Origin: Bilabrum cf. latius
Taxonomy: Eukaryota > Bigyra: Bicosoecida > Bigyra > Bicosoecida
DNA length: 64,000 nt
Assembly: GCA_965178125.1 (NCBI GenBank)
Contig: OZ237737.1
Span: 372,001 to 436,000, forward strand
Direction: 5' to 3'
Shown: piece by piece, positions 21,215 through 33,800 of the stretch
Layout: every line of letters begins with the position of its first letter
Numbering within the stretch: the stretch's first letter is position 1
Made by a program: the position numbers and the translations under genes
Notes under the pieces: model-generated
What the model saw: the letters and a program-made list of their open reading frames with translations, nothing else
Told to the model about the DNA's origin: nothing
The model's database searches: none

Positions 21215-24200
21215 TCATTGCTGCGAGCCAGAGTCTCCTCGGGCTGTACCTTTAGCACCAGGCTGCAGCGACTGCAGCATACCACGGGCTGGCACAGGCC
21301 TCTGCACGCCGGCCGCCGACCGCGAAGAGGGAGCACCTGAAGCCCCCCTATACCCTCCAGTTCCACCTCGTGATGCCTGCATCGCATGGCTGTTCCCTGC
21401 GCTTGATCCTCGCATCAGCAGCATGGGGCTTCCCCCAATCCGCCCACGGGAACAGTGCCCCGTGATGCTGGCACTGCTTGCAACGCCCCCCGCTTGGCGC
21501 GAAGCGCCCCGTCCGTGAGCATGCCCCCGCCCTTGCCCCTGCTCCCGCCCTTGGCTATGCCCCTCCCACCCGTGCGGCGGTGTCTGGATGCTCATCTCCT
21601 GCAGCCCCCTCCATAGCGGCGACATGCTGCTGCCAGGCCGCGTCGATTGGGCCTCGATTGCATTAGACCCGCCCTGTCCATTCGTCCCGGGAGTCACATT
21701 CCTTTCACTGCCCCCTCGAAATCGACCACGAGCGTGGATAGGTGGTTTTCGCCCAATCGCTAAGAGCCCTCGGGGTCCCGCTCGGCCAGGTGCATTGGTG
21801 GCATAACTGGCATGCGCTGCTGGAGTCTTCCCCACCATCGCGGCCCTTGGAGCAGTGAGCCGCTGCAGCAGAGACACTGAGCCCCCCAGCTGCGACGTGC
21901 CATGCTCCCCGTACACATCAGAGGGGTCTTGTTCTCTGGAGACGTGCGAGTTGGAGCGGCCAGCACCCGTACCACTGCCACTGCCACTGCCACTGCCACT
22001 GCCACTGCCACTGCCACTGCCACTGCCACTGCCACTGCCACTGCCACTGCCAGCCCCCCCCCGCGAAAGACGCATCAGCACGCTGCCGCTGCAAGCCGTC
22101 GTGCCAGCACCGCCTGAGCTACTCACTGCTTCTGCGTGGTCCGTGCTGCCGCTAAATGACACCGAGCGGCTGCGCTGCCGGTGTCCGCTGCGCCGGCCGT
22201 GGTCGGTGGGCTGGGGCATGCATGCCGCCCCGCTGTCCAGCCGGATGGCATCGGGGAGTGGCAGCTCCCCCCGTGGACCCCCAAGAGCCGTCGGTGACTG
22301 CCTGGGGGAGCCCATGGTGAATGGGCCGATGCTGGGGGAGACGAGGCCCCTACTCGTGCTGCTTCCAGGCCGCCCCAGTCTCGAAGACCCTCGTGCCTGA
22401 GCCAGCACGCTCGCAGCAGCGGCCACTGGCCTCGTCTGGCCGGGCCTACCGGGAGACGTACTCAGCGTCCCGCTTGCTCCCTGCGTTTGCGCCTCGCCAT
22501 CCATCGCTGTGGATGGGGCGAGAAGGCCGGCCAGCACGCTTCCGGAGGTGGGTGTGGCGCTCCTCGATCCACCGCTTCGCGCCCTCCATTCGCCGTGTGA
22601 GCCAGAGGACGCGCTGCCGTTGCTGTTCCCCGGCCTCATGTCTTCTGCATGGGCGTGCCATCGTCCATGGTGGATGTCGTCTAGCTGCGAGTCTCCCAGC
22701 CTGCTCGGCTCTATCCTCACGCTGAATGCCTTGCCCTGGGCAGCTAGGCCGCCGCCACGCGAAATGCCTTGCAGGCCGCACACCTCGTCGTCCTCATCTT
22801 CGTCCTCGTCATCGTCCTCCTCCACTTCCTTGCCGCGGAAATCTCCACTACCACTGCTGACTTCATCTTCATCGTCAAACTCATCGTCGCCATCGTCCAC
22901 CATGTGGCCAGCATTACGTGCCTCCATCCCAGGCACTTTGCCAGCCTTGGCCGGCATAGCGACGATTCCAATCCGCTCCATGGACTCATGGCCAGACGTT
23001 ACCCCACTGCCGCCCCACCCTGCCAAGCCATCACCATGCATGCCGGTGGCAAACGATCTCCCCTCGTTGCTGTCGATCATCTCACCATCGGACCCAACGT
23101 CATCCACAGGACTTGCACGAGCAGCGTAGAATCGGTGTCCTCCGGCGGTTGAGTCCGCACAAGACTGCCTCCCGGCAGACAACCTGCCTTGGCCAGCCCC
23201 GGCCTGCATTTCGGATGGCGCTGAACCGTGGATGAAGTGTCCATGCGGCGGCTGCCACAGCGGTCTGCTCGAAGACTCGCTGCGGTGCTCATCCATGGGT
23301 GCCCTGGGCACTGGCACGTGCAGCCTGCCAAAGGACGCAGTACCTGCACCTGCACCTGCACCTGCATCACCATCGTCCATGCCCACCTGAGAGCCACTAC
23401 CCGCGTGCCAGTAGTTGCCTCGTCCATCAGGCCCCGGCTTGGATAGCCTATGCCTATGCCCTTGGTGTTCCTACCACCGCCGGAAACCTCGGGACCGACC
23501 GATCCCGTTCCCGTTCCCGCTCCCGCGCCCCGGCCCCGGCGCCCGACCGGTTTCAACTTGCTGCGACTGCTGCACCCGCACGGTCCACCCCTGCCTGTGG
23601 TTCAGGCCGCTTCCCGGACTGAACCACGCGGGTTCAGACGCGACACTCCCGTTGTCCGACATGGCCAAGCCTCCGTCAGATCCCCTCGAGCTGGATCCCC
23701 GAGACATGCCCTGAGACCCCACGGCTGCTGACGGCAAGGGACTCTAGGCGTTGCTCCCGGAATCAGCGAGGGAGAGCGGACCAGAGATCGGACCGGTTCC
23801 AATGGGACCCCCGTGTCCGCTCGATCCAGAGTCTGTTCGACGGAACGCCAGACGGGCATTCCGCCCATGATCTGATTGCACCCAAGCAGATCCTGCACTT
23901 CGCCATGCGCGGGCTGCTCGTTGGCCTATGGGTGTGCTGGCCTGCGCGGCGGGTGGCCGCACTCTGTCGTGACGAGTGAGCGTTCCCCCGAACCCATCTG
24001 CAGTTGACCAAGCTCCGGACACTGCGTCTGCAGCGAAGCGCGGCCGCAGGGCCCTGCCCTCGGATCCGCTTCCTCCACCCCCTTGCGGACTGGCCGTGTG
24101 TCCCGCTGGCAGGGCGGGAGACCCCCCCTCACGCCCATCGCCATGCCCAATTCCGTCTTCATGCCCAGGCTTACTTGTCGCCCTAGCGGGCCGAGGAGCC

Positions 24201-25381
24201 ACCAAGGCAGCTGAGCCGGCCTCGGCAGACCCGCCACGGACCTCGTCCATGCCGGTGCCTGTGCCGGGCCTCGCACCCTGTGGATCATCTCCGCCGTAAC
24301 CCATACCCCCTTGCCCTCGGCGACTCACGCCCAAGGGACCCTAACCCCTTGAGAGCTGTGGGCCGGCAAGGCGTCCTCGCGGGGGGGAATCCGGCGCTGT
24401 GCCGGCCACAAGGGGAGGAGAAGCCACCCCACCGCCGGTCTGCCTCAGTCGCGACGCCTGGGAGACGTGCCTTGCTCGCTGTCGGGAGGTCACACTCCTC
24501 CGGAAGCTCTGACGTGGCGCGCTGCCGCTGGAAATTCGGCTGAATGCCTTCGATTCGCCTGCTGCGGCAGCGGTCGTAGATGAGGGGGGGGCCTCCCGTT
24601 GGCTGCTTCGGCTGGGGATGCGAGCACCGCTGCGCGAGCGAGCGCCTGCACGTGAGTACAAGGAACAATCGCTGGCTGAACGTTGCAGCGGTGGGCGCAT
24701 CGCGGCGGTACTCCTGTGCTGGTGCTGTTGCTGGTGCTATTGCAAGCTCGGAGACATTGGCGGGCTGCTCTTGGGGATCGTTGAAACCCCCGCTGCTGCC
24801 CCTTGAGCATGGCGCAAGCGGTGGGGCTCTACCGAAGCAGGAAAATCGATCTGATGGCCAGATTTGCCTTGTCTATCTTCCGAACTATCAGCGCCAGTGG
24901 CTGCTAATGGAAACAGCGACGTGCTATCCACGCCACTTGCTGTGCTGGCTATCGCGTCATGCTTGAAAGCGGCCCCCACTCGTAGCCTCCTCTAGGCTTG
25001 CTATGGTCGTTGACATGCTGACAGCAGCGACCAGGCAGATGAACTCGATGGAGAAGCTCCTGCATGGTGCGGTACCGCCGCCGTGCTACCATTGTCCGGG
25101 AGTCCGTGTCCGTCCGACAAAGCGGCAGAGCGGGACATGTGGTGCCAATGAGACGTACTATGGTCTACGAAATCAGGAGCTCCTGCCACAAGGGCTCCAT
25201 CATCTATTTGCGGCCTGCCTGAACGCCCAACAGAATGAGACACGTCTCCAACTCTGCTTCGCTTGGCAGAGGTACCAGCTGACCCCACACTCTCTCTACC
25301 TCGCTTACCAGTCAGTACTGGCGAATCAACGCTTTCATATATGGCATCAGCGTGGGGATTTTCCGGCCGCTAGACCTCCAT
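21215..25381 (-). CDS. Long low-complexity Ser/Gly-rich protein of unknown function
   Basis: With TAG as Gln one frame is open from ATG 25381 (ATG GAG GTC TAG) to TGA 21217-21215, 1,388 aa. TAGs in frame include 25003-25001, 24736-24734, near 24341, near 23744 and near 23471. The sequence is Ser, Gly, Arg and Pro rich throughout and predicted disordered. Landmarks are a Gln/His-rich patch around 24730, an acidic run of Asp/Glu around 22800, a perfect Ser-Gly dipeptide repeat from hexamer DNA at about 21972-22052, and a C-terminal Gly/Arg/His-rich region. I see no folded domain. Possible roles such as an RNA-binding scaffold are speculation. The uninterrupted 4.2-kb frame is itself evidence that it is coding, because random GC-rich DNA would accumulate TGAs. 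Confidence 0.68.
21972..22052. repeat. Hexanucleotide microsatellite (CACTGC)n inside a gene
   Basis: About 13 tandem copies of CACTGC on the plus strand. On the coding minus strand it encodes a (Gly-Ser)n tract. Length variation would preserve the frame. Confidence 0.9.
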
Positions 25382-26047
25382 CCGTATGAATGACCCAGGA
25401 GACCCAGTTCGTTTCGCCTCTTGAGAAGATGCCAGGACGAAATCAATTGGCGGGAGATAGGCCTACTTCAAATGTTATTCGTTGCTATCAAAGCTTCGAG
25501 CTCACTACTAGGACTGAGGTGTGCAGTGGTCGCATGCAGTGCTGTGGTCGATAATGCGGAGCTAATATTCTGCTCTTCTACAGCTCTAGCAGATGATGTA
25601 CGAATGGTCAAATGCTAATTTGAACCAAACCATGAAGTAAGTGTGCTGGAATGGCCAGGGTGGAGGCCTTCAAAAGCGGCAAGCCAGTGCATGGAGCACG
25701 GCAGTTGCAGCTGGTAGGCGGATCGCAGCAGCCATGGTGAATAGACATTATCCGTTGCATCCCTTCCCAGTCTTCTGCGCACCCTTGATGTGCTATCTTG
25801 ATTCCTGGGACCACCGCTGGGAACGCAAGCCACGCACATCATCAGTGGAGATAACCACATGCCCGGCTGGCGTGGGGGCTGACGTGCCGTTTCAATAGCG
25901 GCAATCCGAAACAGTTGCGCCATGCCACCAATCCATGTTATCGGTGTTACCCCGATGGCTATCCATTAAGACGCTTCGGTTGGGACACAGAGCGGTGCAG
26001 GCCTGGTCCCACACCGAGCAGGTGCTCCTTCAAGTTGCTCCTTCAAC
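25382..26047. other. Intergenic region between two minus-strand genes, no confident gene
   Basis: This 666-bp stretch separates the NDRG-like gene (ending 26048) from the low-complexity gene (starting 25381). A minus-strand frame starting at 25923 is open for about 100 codons to a TAG at 25617-25615 and a little beyond, but shows no recognisable domain and unremarkable composition. It may hold the promoter and 5' UTR of the downstream gene. Confidence 0.5.
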
Positions 26048-27583
26048 TTATCTCAGCCCGAGGCCCATGCATCCTTGCAAGAAGAAATCCAGGGCGCGAG
26101 CAAATGCTGCGGAGGCAAGAGAAATAGAAGTTAGCGAAAGTTACGGCTGGATTAGAACAGCTGGTACACAGAGGCAGCCCGAGCCGAGCACTGGCACAGT
26201 CAACCAATAAAGCCGCGCAATACTCACATACTGGCCGTTCTGAGATAGACAGAGACCCGCCCTGCAGGTGCATTGCTTCCGTCCTGCTGCAGGCCCTGTG
26301 CAGATGGTGAAACAGCGTCTCCCTCGGCTATCCCTGCATCCCAGCGATTCTCTGCAACGCCCCAACGCTCAGACGGAGCACTTCGCCGCCCGTGTCTGCG
26401 CAGTTGGCCACGAGAGTAGCGACGCACCGCTTAGCATTTTCCCTCACCTTTGCCATATCGACCGCGTCTCGCTGCAGCCAGGACTCGATCAGGCGACGAA
26501 CGTTCCCTTCGGGCACGTCGGCAAGCGCAGCCTCGGCCGCCCTGCGCACGTGCTCTGCCGACGACCCGCTGGACATCTACGAGGTCACAAGCGCGCTGCG
26601 GGTGCTGGCAGAGCACGGGCTGCCCCCCGAGGACATGGTCATGAGCCTGGGCTGCCACAGGAGCCACTCCCTTGTGCTCGCCTCATCGCCCGTGGCGCCC
26701 ACGAGCACTTGCCCGTGCAAGAAAAACTTTTTCTTTGCGATCATGCGGAGGGAAATGTTGGCCCCCAGCCCCAGTCCCATGCACAGGAGCACCGCCTTGG
26801 TGCCGAGCTGCTGCAGCACGTCGAGCACCCCGTCAGTAATCCGGTCAATGCTCGGGTATTTGCCCTGCTCCTTCTCGTTCCAGAGAGGAGCCCCTGCGTG
26901 CTAGCCTGGAAGATCAACCATGAGTACCCTGGCGTTCCGCAAGACGGGGTGGCCCCTCAGTGATCGAAGCATGGCACTGAAGGCCATCCTGCAAGGCGTG
27001 CCAATGTCTGGAAGCAGCACAATGGTAACTTTGCCGCCCTTCTCTCCGGCAGTTGTCACAAGGAGCGGTCCAGCAGCCTTTGTAATCATGATCTCAGAGC
27101 CCACAATGTTAGCTTCAACGACCTTTGCCTGCACTTTCGCAACCGCACGCTCTCCATCTGATTTCGGCGATGAAGCATCTCCCCTGGGATCATCGTCGCG
27201 GACCGCAGCCGTCTGCGGCTAACCTTTGCCTTCATTTGTGTCTTCTCCTGCAAACCCGGTCTCATCTGCAAACTCAACGGCATCCATGCGTTGCTGGGCT
27301 TCAATGGCCTTCTCGTGGCGACGTGTCATCTTTGAGACGACTGGTCCCTGAACAGGCTTCTGCGGGTTTATGAGATGGCTTCTACACAATATACTTATGA
27401 GTCGGCCAACCTTTGCAATCGCATCGCAGGCATCGCGGAGCCCGAGTTGAAACACGTGGACAAGCGACCTACCTCGAATGAAACAAACACCAACCAGGCT
27501 ATCACTGCAATGACGCACAACCCCGCAGCAGCAGTGATAGCAGGTAGTGATAATGCACTGCTAATGACTCGTCCGATCCCCAT
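26048..27583 (-). CDS. NDRG-family alpha/beta-hydrolase-fold protein with N-terminal membrane anchor, three exons
   Basis: Exons 27583-27473, 27359-26228 and 26106-26048 sum exactly to 434 codons (433 aa), ending in TAA. Introns are 113 and 121 nt, with donors GTAGGT and GTGAGT. Exon 1 encodes a hydrophobic anchor (AGLCVIAVIAWLVFVSF). The core shows VTIVLLPDIG, VLMVDLPGQHAGAP, YPSIDRI and KAVLLCMGLGLGANISLR, corresponding to the NDRG landmarks HDVG, HVDAPGQ-GA, YPSMDQL and GxGAGANIL. The end, ERPVSFARALDFFLQG, matches the NDRG terminal helix. NDRGs lack the catalytic triad and act in stress and vesicle biology; that is family knowledge. The Gln of the PGQ motif is encoded by TAG at 26903-26901; further TAGs are at 27221-27219, 26579-26577 and 26330-26328. 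Confidence 0.88.
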
Positions 27584-27854
27584 GGCCTAGCAATGTGGTG
27601 ATCTCGTTTCGCTCGGCCCGCACAAGATGCAGCAGTCGTGACGAGTGCTTTTCCGTTGGGGACAAATTTCCGCTCTTGCGCAGAAGCAAAGAATCAACCC
27701 AAACAATGGGGCAGCGGGTTGGAAGACCCGTGTATATCCAGTCGTCTCGTCCGTTTTTGAACCGTGAGATTCACAAACTGGCCTTCTGTGTCGGGGTAAA
27801 AACTGCGTTGGCTCTGGCTACTGGATCCACATTATATTTGTTTCACGCACTCAT

Positions 27855-30800
27855 ATGGAGCTTGATTCTCCGCACGATTACATATATGCTGCAGTTGATG
27901 CATCAGTGTTAGAAACACTATGGTCTAGGTTCAATGATATTGCGGAGGGCTTCGCGGTGTCGCCAGCTGAGCTTCGAGCGATTTGCGATATCCCCTCAAT
28001 GTACGTAACAAAACTTGAGATCGATGCCCTGTTTCGAGCATTGGACACTGATAACAATGGCCTCGTTGACGGGCTTGAGGTGCTTGCCGTAGCTGCCATG
28101 GCCTCTGGTCTGAACGAAGGCGCGACGGCCCGCTACATCTTCCGCCTGTTCGATTTCGATGAATCGGGCGAGCTGAGTCTAGACGAAATGACGCTTGCAC
28201 TCAAGAGCGTACTTACAGGGTCGGCAAAGCTTACCGGAGAGCTGCCGCCAGAGGACCAGGAGCTGGAGCAGATCAGCCAGCTAGCATTCCTTCGCTGCGA
28301 CAAGGACGCCGACCACAGGATCACCGTTGGCGAATTCGTCGATTTCTGCCTCGAAAATCCAGAAGCTCGGTCCTGGCTAGAGTATTATGATGATCCAGAC
28401 CAGGAGGAGACGGGCGTCGCGGGGGCAGCAGCAGCCGGCGCTACTGCCGGCAGTGGCGCTGCTGGCAAGCTGCCATTGGGCGGCGGAGCGGCCGTCTCCG
28501 TCGACCCGGAATCGGAATAGGAGCTGTCCAAAGAGGCAAGGCACATGCAGGTGGCGAACGCCCGGGGGGCGGCCTTCGAGGCTGCCCGCAGGCCAGCGCT
28601 AAGAGCCACCGTTGCCGAGGCAGTGCGCCGGAGGGCCGCGGGAGCCGAGGCGCCCCCGCCCCCTGCAGACGGCCCATGGCGCGATTCCGTGCAGTCGCTC
28701 ATCCCGTCAAGCCCAGCCGAGGCCGACGAGGGTCTCCCTGACGCTGCCCTTCAGCTGGAGTACGTGCACGGGTACAGGGGCAACGACTGCAGAGACAACG
28801 TCAAGGTTGCCGGTGACGGTAGGATCGTGTTCCCTGCCGCGGGAGTGGTGGTCATTTAGGATGCGGAGACTCGGAGCTAGGAGTACTTTTTGGAGCACGA
28901 GGACGACGTGGTGTCGCTGGCGGCACACCCCAACGGAGACCTCTTCGCCTCCGGTGAGGTAGGCAAGGCTCCCAAGATCTTCGTGTGGGACGCGATGGGA
29001 AACAGCAAGAAGAAAATGGGCGGGAGGAGTGGTACAGGCGCTGGGGAATCGAAGGAGCCTGAAGCCGCCAGCGGCGCAGGGTCCTCCTCCGCACTTGGTG
29101 CCACTGGCGGCAGCGCCCGCGATGGAAGGGGAGGCCACTCCTCCGGGCCCGACGTGGAGGACGGCGAGATGCCAGACAATGACGTGGACGCGGTCGCCTG
29201 CCTCCACGGCTTCCACACCAGAGGCGTTTCATAGCTGGCGTTCTCTCCCTCTGGAAAACTGCTCGCCTCTGTCGGGCAGGACGACGACCATTCCGTGTGC
29301 GTGTACGACTGGGCGCGTGGGGAGGTGCACCACTCGGGCAAGGGCTCCGTACGGCCAGTCTACGCCGCCGCATTCCGCGACGAGAACACGCTCGTGACGG
29401 GTGGGAAGAATCACATATATTTCTGGGACATGGCTTCCAAGACGAAGAAGAAGGGCATCTTCGGGCGGGCACCCGGCGTGAGGATGCAGACAGTGGCTTC
29501 CATCCAGCCCTTTGGTGACCCGGCGGAGGGCCTCCTGGCCACGGGCATGGCCTCGGGGCACGTGTACGTGTGGAAGGACAGGAACTGCCTACGGGCCATC
29601 AGAGCCCACGACAGGGCCGTTGCCTGCCTTCATGGAATGCCGAGCGGGCTAGCGACAGGGGGCAGCGACGGCACGGTGCGGCTGTGGACGGCGGGCTTGG
29701 AGCCGAAAGCAACCCTTGACATCACCGCGTGCGGCGGCTACGACTGCGCCGTGCGCGCCGTGGAATGGCTACCTGACTCCGGCACCGTGGTGGTGGGAAC
29801 CAAGGGCTGCGAGATCTTCGAGGTCAGGGACACTGACGGGCGGGACGCGAGGGGCGGGCCAGTCATCCAGGGGCACTGCCAGAAGGAGGTCTGGGGCCTG
29901 GCCACGCATCCGGAGAGAGGCGAGTACGTGACTGTTGGTGACGATGGGACGATGCGCGTGTGGGACTCTGCCAGTCGGCAGCTTGTGAGGATCGCGAGGC
30001 TGGGGCACCCCTCGCGGGCCGTGTGCTATTCTCCGGAGGGCGACTTCATCGCGGTTGGACTGGGCAGCGGCAGGAAGCACAGCGATCCCACCAGCGAGGC
30101 CGGGCAGGCGCACGCACAGAAAGAAGGTTCCTTCCTAGTGGTTCGTTCGGCCGACCTCGCTGTAGTGCACGCGGCAAGGGACGCGACAGAATGGATCACG
30201 CAGTGCAAGTTCTCGCCGGATGGGCGCACGCTGGCTGTTGGCTCGCGAGACAGCAAGGTGTATCTCTATAACACCGAGGACTTTTCCTTAAGGGCGGTCT
30301 GCACCCGGAATTCCTCCTTTGTTACGCACATCGATTTCTCGTCGACCGGGGATTACATCCAGTGCACGGATGGTGCCCATGAGCTCCTCTTCTACCACGC
30401 CGAGGACGGCAAGCAGGAGGCATCGAGTGCCACCATGAAGGACGTCAAATGGGCCACGCAGACGTGCACGCTCGGCTGGGCCGTGCAGGGCGTGTGGCCT
30501 CCGTACGCGGACGGCACGGACGTGAATGCGCTGGATCGTGCAAGGGGCGGGGACGTGGTTGCGGCTGCAGACGATTTCGGCAGGGTGACGCTGCGGCGGT
30601 TCCCTGCGCTGCTGCCCTCTGCGATCGCCACGGAATCGTTGGGTCACTCGTCACACGTGACGAACGTTCGGTTCACGGCCGGAGACCGCCACCTGATCAG
30701 CGTGGGAGGGAATGACAAGTCCGTGTTCCAGTGGCGCGTGTACGGGGACACGGGCCCCGGCGTGGATGCTCCGCCGGAAGAGCACGCGGTGCCGTTTGAG

Positions 30801-33800
30801 CCTCCAGAGGAAAGCGCGGCCGCCGCCGGTGCTGGGGGTAGGAAGGGCCGCACGGCGACTCGTCGCGCCCTGGATGGCGAGGACATCGACTCAGAGGACG
30901 AGGAGGACCTCGTGGATGGAGAGGAGCTGGGCCAGAGCGATGAGGCCCGCGCTGCCAAGTCGGACGACGCAGAGGCGAGGATGAGGATCAAGGAGGCAGC
31001 CGAGGCCGCAGCGGCGGGCACGCCGGGAGGCATGGCTGCCCTGACGGTCGATCTGCGGCCGTGGATGGGCACCCTTGTGAAGCCATCGGCCCCGCCTGGA
31101 TCCGACCCGGAGCTGCCCGATTGCAACCCCAGGCTGGAGTGGGTCCACGGCTACGCGGGTAGGGGCTTCCGAGGTAACGTGCACTATACGTCGGAGAGGG
31201 AGGCCGTCTGGTTTGCGGCCGCCGTGGCCGTCGTGATGGACCCCCGCCGCTGGTCCCAGAGGTTCTTCACTGGTCACACGGACGACGTGTGCTCCATCGC
31301 GAGGCACCCAGACGGCATCCACTTCGCCACGGGACAGCTGGGTGCTGAGCCTTACGTGTGCGTTTGGAGAGCCGACACGTTGGAGGAGGTCTCCCGACTC
31401 AAAGGGGCCCACGAGAGGGGCGTGTGCCAGCTCGCGTTCAGCGGCGATGGGAAGAGGTTGGCGTCCGTTGGGCTTGATGATAACCACTCCTTTGTGGTGT
31501 GGGACTGGCGCGCTGGTTCGCCCGTGTACAGCGGGCCCGGGTCGAAGCGCAAGACGCTTGGCGTCGCGCTCTCTGAAGACGGGCGGAGGTTGCTCCAGGC
31601 AGGCGTGAAGACCATCGTGGTGCACGGGCAGCAGGGCAGGAACGCGGTCAGTAGGCGGGTGAGGCTGGGGCGGCTTGGTTCGCTGCAGACGTTCCTATGC
31701 GCACAGATTCACGCGCCTGACGGGCCCGATGGGGAGGAGGTCGGCCTCGTCGGGACCGCGGACGGGCACGTGTACGTTGTGGATCTGGGTCGAAGGGTGC
31801 TTGCAGGGGCCGTCAGCGCACACAGTGGCAGCGTGTGCTCGATTGCCACCGGTGGGCCCCGTGGCTGCGTGCTCACGGGTGGAAAGGACGGCGCGATCAA
31901 GAAATGGTCGGCGCGCATGGAGCCTGACGAGTTCCGAGGAGGTCCGGGCTCCGACGCCGGCAAGGGTGGCCATTCGGGCGGGGGCAGCACCGACGCCATC
32001 TCGCTAGAGGTACAAGGGTCGGCGGGCAAGTCGGCGCGTGCCGTAGCATGGTCCCAGTGCGGGACCAGGATCCTTGCGGGCTCGTCGGGATGCGAGGTGT
32101 TCGAGTTCACCGCAGAGTCGGGGGCCAACCCGCACGAGGCTCCGCTTGTGCACTCCCACTGCAAGCACGAGCTGTGGGGTCTCGCCACGCACCCGACCCA
32201 GGGCGAGTTCGTCACGTCAGGAGACGACGGGATGATCAGGATCTGGGACATCGCCGAGAAGGCTTGCAAAGCGGTGCTGTCCATCGGCGGCATGGCGAGA
32301 GCAGTGGCCATGTCTCCGGACGGCAACGCCATCGCGGTTGGCATGGGAGGGCGGGTGGGGGCTGGGCGCAGCCGTGACGACGGCACGGTGCAGCTGTTGG
32401 CACTGGACCGGCAGTCCGACGGAACCATCGGTGGCAAGGTCCTTGCGCGGCGCCGCGACTCCCGCGAGTGGATCCAGGACATCAAGTTCTCGCCCGACGG
32501 ACGGACCATTGCGGCCGCCTCGCACGACAACAAGGTGTACCTCTACTCTGCCTCAGAGCAGGGCATGCCCCTCCGTGCGGTATTTGACAGACACCACTCA
32601 TTCATCACCCACATCGACTTCAGCAAGGACTCGAGACGGATTCAGAGCACCTGCGGGGCGCACGAACTCCTCTTTAGCGACGCGCAGACCGGTGCTCACA
32701 TCCCATCCGCTGCGGCGGTCAAGGACATCGAGTGGGCCACACAGACGTGCACGCTCGGCTGGGCCGTGCAGGGCGTGTGGCCTCCGTACGCGGACGGCAC
32801 GGACGTGAATGCGCTGGATCGTGCAAGGGGCGGGGACGTGGTTGCGGCGGCAGACGATTTCGGCAGGGTGACGCTGCGGCGGTTCCCTGCGCTCGACCCG
32901 GAGGCGTCGTGCAAGCAGCTGCTGGGTCACTCATCACACGTGACGAACGTTCGATTCGCTGCGGGCGATTCGCACCTCATTAGCGTGGGAGGCGGTGACC
33001 GTTGCGTGTTCCAGTGGCGGCTCGAAGACGACAGAGAGGCGGCCAAGCAGCTTCGGGAATCTGTCTTTGCAGGCCAGGAAGCCGTGGACGAGGACGCGGA
33101 GCTCCCGATCGAGGTGTATCGCAAGGACATGACGCAGGCGATGCGGGGCCAGGCCCCGCTCCCGTCGGCCGCCGATGGGGAGGAGGTCACCGGTGAGCTA
33201 GGGGCTGCGCTCGATGGCGCGGCCCTCGCGCAGCTCACCTCTGGAGCCACCAGCGGCGCTGATGGGTCACTTGGCGGTGGAGCCCGCGGTGGGGGCACAG
33301 GTCGCGCCGTTGATGCGCCAGCAGCTCCGGTGACGACCTCCACTGAGGGAGTGAGGGTCAGAGCAGCCAGCGCCGTGGTGGCGCTGGGCGTGAAGGAGAA
33401 CGCATCCGTGCCAGCAGGAGCGATTGCCACGGCAACGATGGACCAGTCGAAGCGCACCGCCATGGGCGTGGTTGGAGGAGGTGGGCCCGGCGGCGGGTCC
33501 TTTGGATCTACTCCAGCGTTCCGTGGTGCTCTCGTTCCCCCCACGCACCCACCGACCGCCGTGGATGCCCCGCCGAAACCCGAGCTGCGACTAGAGTGGG
33601 CCTACGGGATTCGGGCCCGGGACGCGAGGGGTGCCTGCGGGTACAACAGCACGGGTGCTCTCGTGTACGCGACCGCCGCTCTGGGGGTCGTCTATGATCA
33701 TGCCAAGCACACGCAGGTCTTCTACACTGGCCACGACGACGACGTCGTGTCGCTTGCTGTGGACCCCAGCGGTCGATTCGCGGCGACGGGTCAGCTCGGG

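Noticed and set aside
25289-25318. A 30-nt intron near the start of the low-complexity gene
   Set aside because: GT-AG borders exist, but the segment is a multiple of three, has no stop and is far shorter than the other introns; continuous reading is simpler.
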